A stretch of 6,453 nucleotides of DNA from Candidatus Nitrosopumilus sp. (GTDB lineage Archaea > Thermoproteota > Nitrososphaeria > Nitrososphaerales > Nitrosopumilaceae), in contig DAOWGL010000188.1 of the NCBI GenBank assembly GCA_030637455.1, positions 1-6,453 on the forward strand, given 5' to 3'. Of this stretch, positions 1 to 4,978 are shown one piece after another. Both the position numbers and the translations under genes were made by a program. Within the stretch, counting starts at the first letter, position 1. Each line of letters starts with the position of its first letter. Below the pieces are notes generated by a model. That model was not told the DNA's origin and made no database searches. It worked only from the letters and a program-made list of their open reading frames with translations.

Positions 1-85
1 GGCGTTCAAATAAATGATGATTATTTCAAATAAAATTTGTTTACTATTTCTTCACGATTTTCATCACTGATAATTGTCTGGAGTT

Positions 86-93
86 TTTTATAA
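86..93 (+). promoter_or_regulatory. Putative archaeal TATA box for the four-CBS gene
   Basis: The sequence TTTTATAA lies centred about 24-25 bases before the ATG at 114. That is the usual distance from an archaeal TATA box to the transcription start, so the transcript would begin at or next to the start codon (leaderless). No Shine-Dalgarno is seen before the ATG, which fits. In such AT-rich DNA the match alone is weak; the position is what supports it. Confidence 0.45.
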
Positions 94-113
94 CTATATG
101 ATTTTGTTACATC

Positions 114-962
114 ATGAAGCATGCAAAAGACTACATGAATTCCCCTAGGACAATAAAATATGATTCTAGTTTAGCTGATGTATTGAAAAAAATAATTGAT
201 GAGAAAAAAAGTCGACTCTTGGTAACTGAAAATAATAAAATAACTGGCCTTGTGTCTGAAAAAGATTTGGGGATCTTTCTCTTTATGGATGACAGTGAAA
301 GAAAACTAGATGAAATCCCTTTGTCTGAAATTATAAAACCAATGATTACTGTTGATGAAAAAATTGGACTAGACAAATGTGCTGAGATGATGATGACTAA
401 TTTAATTGGATCTTTAATTGTAACTTCAAATGATGAAGTTGTTGGAATTTTAACTAAAACTGATCTTCTAAGATATTTCACAAAAACACATCCAGATGAA
501 AAAATTGTTGGTGAATACATGTCTCCATACTATGCTTGGCAATATTCTGACACGCCACTATACAAAGTGGTATTGAAAATGATTGACGATGGTATTTCTA
601 GAATGATTCTGAGAAATCATAATGAAGTCCCTGTAGGTATTATCACGTTTCGAGATCTTTTTGAATTAGCACTAAAGCAAGGAAATTTCGATGATGTACT
701 TGATAACACTGATCCACTAATATCTGTAATATTTCCGAGAAAGGGATTCATTTCTGAATCTGGTTTTGGTGGGAGCGTCAAAGTAGATGATATTATGAGC
801 AAGAATATTGTTTCTGTAAACTATGATGATGATTTGGCAAAAGCAGGCAAATTACTATTGGAGAAAAATATCAATGGTGCCGGGGTTTTATCGAGACATG
901 ATAGTATGATTGGAATTATAAGTAAATCTGACATTGTCAAAGCCGTGGCTTTTCTAAAATAG
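114..962 (+). CDS. Four-CBS-domain protein, putative nucleotide sensor
   Basis: This 282-residue soluble protein consists of two CBS pairs in tandem and nothing else. CBS1 spans about residues 2-58, CBS2 68-124, CBS3 130-188 and CBS4 222-281. Each repeat ends in the typical strand-turn motif G-[LI]-[VLI]-[ST]-x-x-D (VSEKD, LTKTD, ITFRD, ISKSD), with the Asp at 51, 117, 181 and 273 that in this fold usually contacts the ribose of a bound nucleotide. CBS pairs commonly bind AMP, ATP or S-adenosylmethionine, so a ligand-sensing role is likely; ligand and partner cannot be read from sequence. A longer linker (about 189-221) separates CBS3 and CBS4. The ATG at 114 is chosen because CBS1 begins immediately after it and a TATA-like box sits 24 bases upstream. 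There is no attached catalytic or transport domain, so it probably acts on a partner protein. A smaller CBS protein is encoded at 3154. Confidence 0.93.
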   Translation: MKHAKDYMNSPRTIKYDSSLADVLKKIIDEKKSRLLVTENNKITGLVSEKDLGIFLFMDDSERKLDEIPLSEIIKPMITVDEKIGLDKCAEMMMTNLIGSLIVTSNDEVVGILTKTDLLRYFTKTHPDEKIVGEYMSPYYAWQYSDTPLYKVVLKMIDDGISRMILRNHNEVPVGIITFRDLFELALKQGNFDDVLDNTDPLISVIFPRKGFISESGFGGSVKVDDIMSKNIVSVNYDDDLAKAGKLLLEKNINGAGVLSRHDSMIGIISKSDIVKAVAFLK

Positions 963-987
963 TCTCATTTTCACTACATTCCACGTG

Positions 988-993
988 TATAAT
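988..993 (+). promoter_or_regulatory. Putative TATA box for the DUF6659-like gene
   Basis: TATAAT, inside a TGTATAATTT context, would place transcription start near 1015-1017, leaving a leader of roughly 27 bases that carries the Shine-Dalgarno at 1033-1038. A second AT-rich candidate (about 1015-1024) would give a leaderless transcript, but that would waste the good ribosome binding site. A CACGTG palindrome sits just upstream at 982-987 and may be chance. Confidence 0.35.
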
Positions 994-1032
994 TTCCACT
1001 GTTTTCTAAAACTCTAATAATTTAGTAAATCT

Positions 1033-1038
1033 AGGAGA
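1033..1038 (+). promoter_or_regulatory. Shine-Dalgarno that decides a TTG start
   Basis: AGGAGA lies 4 bases before the TTG at 1043. It is the only strong Shine-Dalgarno I see in this window. There is no in-frame ATG nearby upstream, so this site is the main support for a TTG start of the 1043-1405 gene. Confidence 0.6.
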
Positions 1039-1042
1039 ATCA

Positions 1043-1405
1043 TTGGATTATGACAAATTCTGCTCTCAAATTTTAGATGTAGATCCTAAAATTCGATTTG
1101 CTACAGTATTTGATGAATGGTCAGTCAAAATAGGGGGTGGGATGAGAGACGGTGTGGAGAGCTTACTTTCAGAGCGTGCATCAAAAGAACTTGTCAATTT
1201 AGCAACATTTGATTGGAAATCCCGGAAAGACATGGCTAAAATGCTAGGGAAAACAAAATACACTCTAGCAGAATATGAAACGATTAAACGTTTTTCATTT
1301 TATCTTGGTGATGATTATTTGCTTCTTGTAAGTGCTGAAAAAGACTGTGATACTAATTTGGTAGTTGATCAAGTAATCAAACTATATTACGAAAACCAAG
1401 AATGA
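1043..1405 (+). CDS. DUF6659-family protein (small thaumarchaeal protein)
   Basis: This 120-residue soluble protein resembles the DUF6659 family that I associate with Thaumarchaeota. The pattern is an N-terminal helix (YDKFCSQILDVDPKIRF), a strand, a glycine-rich turn with GGGMRDGVESLLSE (residues 31-44), a basic helix, then YEKV-like and LLLVSAEKD-type strands near the C terminus. The alternation suggests a compact alpha/beta fold, perhaps of the profilin/roadblock type, but that is inference; no enzymatic motif is seen and the function is unknown. Translation probably starts at TTG 1043, because AGGAGA lies just upstream and family members begin with a similar MDY/MDF-like segment. It has its own promoter region of 80 bases and is followed by a separate TATA-like box for the next gene, so it is probably transcribed alone. 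Confidence 0.82.
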   Translation: MDYDKFCSQILDVDPKIRFATVFDEWSVKIGGGMRDGVESLLSERASKELVNLATFDWKSRKDMAKMLGKTKYTLAEYETIKRFSFYLGDDYLLLVSAEKDCDTNLVVDQVIKLYYENQE

Positions 1406-1425
1406 TTATTGTAAAAACTCAAATC

Positions 1426-1433
1426 TTTTTATG
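1426..1433 (+). promoter_or_regulatory. Putative TATA box for the SHOCT-protein gene
   Basis: TTTTTATG is centred about 26 bases before the ATG at 1455, so a leaderless transcript is expected. It would drive the lysine-rich protein and probably the hydrolase gene that follows after 3 bases. Confidence 0.4.
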
Positions 1434-1454
1434 AGTAAACAATGAACTAGAATT

Positions 1455-1982
1455 ATGGAATTAAAATCAGAAAAATCAATTAAAGAATATTTAAAAAAAT
1501 TACCTGATGACACCATTATCAAATATTATCTTGATGTAGAGTATAGTCCATTCCCAATACTAGTCATTGAAGAATATACTCGACGATTTAAACGAAAAAC
1601 CAAAAATGAAATCATCAAAGATCTTAAATTGCAATCTCGTCTTGCCAAAAAGAAAACTAAAGAATTAGGTTCTATGGCAAAAAAACACAAACTAGTTGAT
1701 GATGTTACAAGACAAAAATCTGAAGAAATAATCAAACACGCAAAGAAGAAAGGTTACAAAATAAGTGAAAAACTAGCTTCAAAGGGAAGTATTTTGGGTT
1801 CTAAATTAAAAAAGAAAACCAAGTCTGGAATTGAATCTGGCCTGAAAGCAAAATCCAGACTCCAAACATCCAAACACAAAGATCTTGATTTACTAAAAAA
1901 GCTTGGAGATTTACAAAAGGCAGGAATAATCACAAAGAAAGAGTTTGAAGAAAAGAAGAAAAAGATCCTTTCTAAAATTTAG
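1455..1982 (+). CDS. Lysine-rich protein with C-terminal SHOCT domain
   Basis: The protein has 175 residues, 45 of them lysine by hand count (about 26%), and should be strongly basic. Three regions are visible. Residues 1-50 form a small domain with the motif YSPFPILVIEEYTRRF (30-45). Residues 51-140 are a long polar helical stretch of K-rich, G/S-containing segments with loosely repeated K-x-K-S-G and LASKGS-like units, recalling LEA-type or histone-H1-like tails. Residues about 142-175 match the SHOCT (short C-terminal) domain: two short helices around LQKAGIITKKEFEEKK. SHOCT domains are usually oligomerisation or protein-contact modules at protein ends. There is no signal peptide or membrane segment. 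The function is unknown; binding to nucleic acid or to the acidic surface of a partner is a guess from charge. The stop codon is 3 bases before the next ATG, so cotranscription with the secreted hydrolase is likely. The start is supported by a TATA-like box 26 bases upstream. Confidence 0.88.
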   Translation: MELKSEKSIKEYLKKLPDDTIIKYYLDVEYSPFPILVIEEYTRRFKRKTKNEIIKDLKLQSRLAKKKTKELGSMAKKHKLVDDVTRQKSEEIIKHAKKKGYKISEKLASKGSILGSKLKKKTKSGIESGLKAKSRLQTSKHKDLDLLKKLGDLQKAGIITKKEFEEKKKKILSKI

Positions 1983-1985
1983 GTA

Positions 1986-3092
1986 ATGAATTTTACAAAT
2001 CTAGGTATGATAAATTCTCTTTATTTGTTATTTGGAATTCTTTCCATTTTTGCCTTATTTTCTACAAATTTGTCATATGTAGATGCCATTCAAGCTGAAG
2101 GTAAATCGGGATGGATAGTAATGTCAGACAAAGTTTGTGGGGACAAATTATGCTCAGAACTAGAATCAGGCTCTGAAAATTCTACTTTTTCATCCATCGC
2201 ATATTTTCCTCCACCTCTAATTCAAATCTCACAAGGCGTTGATCCATCAAAGGTAACATGTACAGAAGAAAAATCACTAGTTCTAAAACAATCAAACGGA
2301 TTACCTGCATGCGTTAATCCTACAAGCATTGAGAAATTAATTACTAGAGGTTGGGCAATTCATGTTTTACCTGATTATGTTGGTGAAAATAATAATTCTG
2401 AAATTTTTACACTTGGAACTCATTTGACAACGTCTGAAATGGTTGCCTACTTTGATAATACTTTGGGATACTTGGCAAAACCTGTTGGTGATGGAAATTA
2501 TCCTGGGGTTGTAATGATTCATGAATGGTGGGGACTGAATGATAACATCAAAGAGATGGCAGATAAACTTGCATCTCACGGATATGTAGTACTTGCTGTT
2601 GATCTTTATGATGGAAAAGTTGCAGCAACATCTGATGAAGCAAGACAACTAATTACATCATTTGATTCTGAATATGGAATACAAAACATGAATTCTGCAG
2701 TTTCCTTGTTGAGTGATGATTATTCTACAAACACCATTGGTTCGATTGGTTGGTGTTTTGGTGGCGGTCAATCACTAAACCTTGCACTTGATAATGATGA
2801 AATGGATGCCACTGTAATTTATTATGGTTCTTTGGTAACTGATTCTGAAAATCTATCTTTTATTGATTGGCCCGTTCTTGGAATCTTTGCTGAATTAGAT
2901 AAAGGAATCCCCGTTGATACCGTAAATAAATTTGAATCTGCATTAAATGAAGTGAATGTAGAGAATCAAATCCACATCTATGACGGCGTTGATCATGCTT
3001 TTGCCAATCCTTCTGGAGAACGATATGCTCCTGAAGAATCAAAAGATGCCTGGGACCAAACTATCTCCTTTTTAGAATCAAATTTGAAATAA
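1986..3092 (+). CDS. Secreted dienelactone hydrolase-family enzyme with N-terminal cysteine module
   Basis: This is a 368-residue alpha/beta hydrolase. Residues 1-34 form a signal peptide (hydrophobic core about 12-30, likely cleavage near VDA), so the enzyme should act outside the membrane, free or anchored. Residues 47-125 hold a module with VCGDKLCSE (Cys51, Cys56) and C-x16-C-V (Cys92, Cys109) ending in GWAI; the same module occurs in the 4975-5733 protein. Residues about 150-368 are the dienelactone hydrolase domain: HEWWG (Glu180, equivalent to the conserved active-site Glu), nucleophile motif GWCFGGG (Cys257), ELDKG (Asp305) and DHAFANP (His337). The Cys-Asp-His triad is therefore intact. 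The family hydrolyses lactones and other esters; the substrate here is unknown. The domain has about normal length, with the N-terminal module added. The ATG at 1986 is 3 bases after the upstream stop; ATG 2007 (residue 8) is an alternative that would also leave a signal peptide. Confidence 0.9.
   Translation: MNFTNLGMINSLYLLFGILSIFALFSTNLSYVDAIQAEGKSGWIVMSDKVCGDKLCSELESGSENSTFSSIAYFPPPLIQISQGVDPSKVTCTEEKSLVLKQSNGLPACVNPTSIEKLITRGWAIHVLPDYVGENNNSEIFTLGTHLTTSEMVAYFDNTLGYLAKPVGDGNYPGVVMIHEWWGLNDNIKEMADKLASHGYVVLAVDLYDGKVAATSDEARQLITSFDSEYGIQNMNSAVSLLSDDYSTNTIGSIGWCFGGGQSLNLALDNDEMDATVIYYGSLVTDSENLSFIDWPVLGIFAELDKGIPVDTVNKFESALNEVNVENQIHIYDGVDHAFANPSGERYAPEESKDAWDQTISFLESNLK
2124..2159 (+). repeat. 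Copy A of the SDKVCGDKLCSE coding repeat
   Basis: This 36-base segment encodes SDKVCGDKLCSE in the hydrolase. It matches the reverse complement of 5596-5631 at 31 of 36 bases, with a 17-base identical core (GGGGACAAATTATGCTC). All five differences are synonymous third positions. Confidence 0.8.
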
Positions 3093-3112
3093 TTTTAATA
3101 GAAAAGTTACTC

Positions 3113-3126
3113 AGATATGAATATCT
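3113..3126. repeat. Short palindrome before the CBS-pair gene
   Basis: AGATAT-GA-ATATCT is a perfect inverted repeat with 6-base arms and a 2-base centre. It touches the upstream edge of the TATA-like element of the gene starting at 3154, where an operator could sit. It could also form a small hairpin after the hydrolase gene. Short AT-rich palindromes arise easily by chance, so the role is uncertain. Confidence 0.3.
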
Positions 3127-3133
3127 TAAATAT
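3125..3133 (+). promoter_or_regulatory. Putative TATA box for the CBS-pair gene
   Basis: TTAAATATT is centred about 25 bases before the ATG at 3154 (22 before the GTG at 3151). The spacing fits a leaderless transcript starting around 3151-3155 and slightly favours the ATG as start. Confidence 0.4.
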
Positions 3134-3153
3134 TATAATTTCTTGAATAAGTG

Positions 3154-3552
3154 ATGAGTCGCGAGGATTTCAATTATTCTTCTATTCTAATTCAAGACAT
3201 TATGACTAGGGCCTTAATCACAGTTAATCTGTCCACCACTGCATTACAGGTAGCAAAAATGATGGAACAAGGTGGAATTGGAGCAGTCCTTGTACAAGAT
3301 AATGGCAATCCTGTTGGTATTGTAACTGATAGAGACTATGCGACAAGAATTGCAGCAAATGGTCTTCCACTTAACACTGCTGTGGAGAACATAATGTCTA
3401 CACCATTGATTACAATTAATCATGATGAACCAATTTCTGCAGCTGCTGAACAAATGACTAGTAAAAAAATTAGAAAACTTGCAGTTACTGAAAATGGTAA
3501 GATGGTTGGAATAGTTACCTCTACTGATTTAGTAACTCAATTGGCAAAATAG
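3154..3552 (+). CDS. Single CBS-pair protein, putative nucleotide sensor
   Basis: This 132-residue soluble protein is one CBS pair (Bateman module) and little else. With the ATG start, CBS1 covers about residues 12-69 and CBS2 76-132. Both carry the ligand-contact motif at the end of the repeat: GIVTDRD and GIVTSTD. The first repeat begins with IQDIMTR and the second with VENIMST, the usual I-M start of CBS repeats. Such stand-alone pairs generally dimerise and bind adenine nucleotides, but the ligand and target are unknown. A GTG at 3151 is directly followed by ATG 3154; I take the ATG, but the two differ by only one residue. The stop codon (3550-3552) directly abuts the stop of the opposing gene. 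It is not in an operon with the hydrolase: 61 bases containing a TATA-like box and a palindrome separate them. Confidence 0.92.
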   Translation: MSREDFNYSSILIQDIMTRALITVNLSTTALQVAKMMEQGGIGAVLVQDNGNPVGIVTDRDYATRIAANGLPLNTAVENIMSTPLITINHDEPISAAAEQMTSKKIRKLAVTENGKMVGIVTSTDLVTQLAK

Positions 3553-3978
3553 TTAGAAAGTTTTTGTCTTTCTCAGAAAAACTGTCACTGCTGCCATGTA
3601 GCAACCTGTTGCAATAACTTCTGAAATTAATGATGCCAAGTATGGCTCTATTCCAATTTCTAAAAAATAATATAATGTTGGCCACCGTATTCCTAGATAG
3701 ATGATTTCCCCAACCCCAAAAGATGAAATCAAAGCTAGTAATTCTTTTTTAATTAAATTTGACTTCATTGACTTGTAACGTTCTTTGTTATCCCAGTAGA
3801 ACAGTGCAGAAAAAATTCCGAAATAAATAATATAGCCGATAATTATTGTAATTGTTGTATTGAGATAATTTTCTTGATCCCCTAGTAGTTGAGCAGCAAC
3901 TGCTGATAATGATGCTGAAATTACAAAACAAATGAGAAAGTTTCTATTAATTTGTAATAACTGTGGATTTAATTTCAT
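3553..3978 (-). CDS. Small four-helix membrane protein, function unknown
   Basis: This 141-residue protein is predicted to be integral to the membrane with four helices: about 13-32, 41-61, 80-98 and 112-135. The loop between helices 2 and 3 is strongly charged (WDNKERYKSMKSNLIKKE), and the C terminus is basic (RKTKTF); by the positive-inside rule both ends and this loop would be cytoplasmic. Helix 3 contains a Glu (GVGEIIYLGIRW), unusual inside a membrane and possibly functional. I do not recognise the family. The reading frame is open further upstream to 4104, but that part overlaps the divergent tag gene and encodes a different type of sequence, so I choose the ATG at 3978. That start lies about 24 bases from the AT-rich box at 3998-4005. 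The gene is convergent with the CBS-pair gene with no bases between the stop codons. Confidence 0.75.
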   Translation of the reverse strand: MKLNPQLLQINRNFLICFVISASLSAVAAQLLGDQENYLNTTITIIIGYIIYFGIFSALFYWDNKERYKSMKSNLIKKELLALISSFGVGEIIYLGIRWPTLYYFLEIGIEPYLASLISEVIATGCYMAAVTVFLRKTKTF

Positions 3979-3997
3979 GATGTATCTTTGGTAACTG

Positions 3998-4005
3998 TTA
4001 TTTTG
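3998..4005. promoter_or_regulatory. Possible bidirectional TATA box between membrane protein gene and tag
   Basis: TTATTTTG (minus strand CAAAATAA) sits in the middle of the 48-base gap. Its centre is about 25 bases from the GTG at 4027 and about 24 bases from the ATG at 3978 on the other strand. Both distances fit leaderless archaeal transcription, so one box could drive both genes. The sequence itself is a poor TATA match in either direction. Confidence 0.35.
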
Positions 4006-4026
4006 AATCATTTCATAAACCAAACT

Positions 4027-4581
4027 GTGAAAAAGAGATGTCAATGGGCAAAAGATGAACCTAACACTACCTATCATGATGATGAATGGGGGACACCTCA
4101 ACATGATGATAAGATATTATTTGAATTTCTAATATTGGAGGGGGCACAGGCTGGCTTGTCTTGGGTTACTATTCTTAATCGTAGAGATGGCTATAGGAAG
4201 GCATTTTCTGATTTTGATGCTAATAAAGTCTCAAAATATACTCAAAAACGAGTGGCCAAACTACTCAAAGATGAATCAATTATTCGGAATAAACTAAAAA
4301 TTAATTCTGCCATAAATAATGCAAAACTGTTCTTAAAAATTCAAGATGAATTTGGAACTTTTGACAAATATCTATGGGGATTTGTTAATCATAAACCAAT
4401 TAAAAATAAATTCAAAAAATATTCTGAAATACCTGCAACTAGTGAAATTTCAGAAAAATTAAGCAAAGATCTCAAAAAACGCGGTTTCAATTTTGTAGGT
4501 CCTACAATTTGCTATGCCTTAATGCAAGCAGTAGGAATGGTGAATGATCATACCTCTGGATGCTTTTTGTATAAAAAATAA
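4027..4581 (+). CDS. tag: DNA-3-methyladenine glycosylase I
   Basis: This base-excision repair enzyme removes 3-methyladenine from alkylated DNA by cutting the N-glycosidic bond. The 184-residue protein lines up along its whole length with E. coli Tag (187 residues): KRCQWA, YHDDEWGTP, LEGAQAGLSW, KRGFNFVGPTICYALMQA and NDHTSGC. The zinc-holding residues are present (Cys5, His17, His175, Cys179), as is the active-site Glu38. I choose GTG 4027, because family members begin within a few residues of the RCxW motif and this start gives numbering almost identical to E. coli. A TTG at 3988 would add 13 residues without family support and leave no room for a promoter. The gene is divergent from the membrane protein gene and may share its promoter. 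The carbonic-anhydrase-like gene follows 31 bases later with its own TATA-like box. Confidence 0.96.
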   Translation: MKKRCQWAKDEPNTTYHDDEWGTPQHDDKILFEFLILEGAQAGLSWVTILNRRDGYRKAFSDFDANKVSKYTQKRVAKLLKDESIIRNKLKINSAINNAKLFLKIQDEFGTFDKYLWGFVNHKPIKNKFKKYSEIPATSEISEKLSKDLKKRGFNFVGPTICYALMQAVGMVNDHTSGCFLYKK

Positions 4582-4582
4582 T

Positions 4583-4590
4583 TTTTTTAA
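4583..4590 (+). promoter_or_regulatory. Putative TATA box for the carbonic anhydrase-like gene
   Basis: TTTTTTAA begins 2 bases after the tag stop codon and is centred about 26 bases before the ATG at 4613, predicting a leaderless transcript. The T-rich stretches 4582-4588 and 4599-4609 could also end the tag transcript, since archaeal termination often occurs at oligo-T runs. Confidence 0.4.
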
Positions 4591-4612
4591 GTAAGATTGT
4601 TTTTGTTTTAAT

Positions 4613-4978
4613 ATGGCTGAGGGAAAATTTGCAACATCTGTATCTTGTATGGATGGTAGAATTCAAATCCCATTAAACAAATGGATTAAAGAAAATTATT
4701 CTGCAGATTTTGTTGATACCATAACTGAACCTGGTGTAGAAAAAAACATTACAAATGTCGTTGAATCAATCAAAACTAAAGTTGGAATTTCAATTAATGC
4801 ACACAAATCTGAACTAGTTGTTGTATCGGGCCACTATGACTGTGCTGCAAATCCTGTATCTGATGAAGAACACATTTCACAAATTAAAAATGCAGTTGAT
4901 ATAATTTCTTCTTGGGGATTAAACGCCAAAGTAATTGGAGTTTGGGTTGATGGCTCTTGGAATGCTAATGCTCTCTAG
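4613..4978 (+). CDS. Minimal beta-carbonic anhydrase-like protein
   Basis: The 121-residue cytoplasmic protein shows the signature of beta-class carbonic anhydrases in short form: SCMDGR (Cys12, with the Asp14-x-Arg16 dyad) and SGHYDC (His74, Cys77), giving the expected Cys-His-Cys zinc set. Known enzymes use this site to convert CO2 and water to bicarbonate. The protein is clearly shorter than the usual 170-220 residues. The normal RNAGN-type segment between the two zinc motifs is replaced by ITEPGVEKNITNVVES. It fits the putative carbonic anhydrase subgroup (I believe Pfam Pro_CA_2), for which activity is not assured. After HYDC, AANPVSDEEHISQIKNAV and a final strand (KVIGVWVD) resemble the C-terminal part of the family fold. 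The ATG at 4613 is supported by a TATA-like box 26 bases upstream. The stop codon overlaps that of the opposing gene by two bases. A role in inorganic carbon handling is inference. Confidence 0.82.
   Translation: MAEGKFATSVSCMDGRIQIPLNKWIKENYSADFVDTITEPGVEKNITNVVESIKTKVGISINAHKSELVVVSGHYDCAANPVSDEEHISQIKNAVDIISSWGLNAKVIGVWVDGSWNANAL

Noticed and set aside
1..33. A plus-strand open stretch of ten codons to a TAA at the left edge, a possible end of an upstream gene.
   Set aside because: Ten codons in AT-rich DNA carry no evidence. Apart from the TATA-like box at 86-93, I see nothing convincing in 1-113.
21..122. A possible 33-residue minus-strand gene ending in REEIVNKFYLK.
   Set aside because: It overlaps the promoter and start of the four-CBS gene on the other strand, is too short to judge, and has no recognised motif. 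The composition looks protein-like, so the tail of something real cannot be excluded, but the support is too weak to call it.
131..520. A 129-codon minus-strand reading frame inside the four-CBS gene.
   Set aside because: It lies wholly opposite a well-supported CBS gene and its serine/isoleucine/phenylalanine-rich product is typical of an antisense shadow.
982..987. CACGTG palindrome upstream of the DUF6659-like gene.
   Set aside because: A six-base palindrome is expected by chance and no second copy was noticed at other promoters in the window.
3988..4026. A TTG at 3988 as start of tag.
   Set aside because: The extra 13 residues have no counterpart in the Tag family, and the GTG at 4027 gives a nearly exact match to E. 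coli residue numbering.
3979..4104. An upstream extension of the membrane protein gene to an ATG at 4104 (minus strand).
   Set aside because: It would overlap the start of tag, and the added 42 residues do not look like part of the protein. ATG 3978 gives a normal start with a TATA-like box at the right distance.
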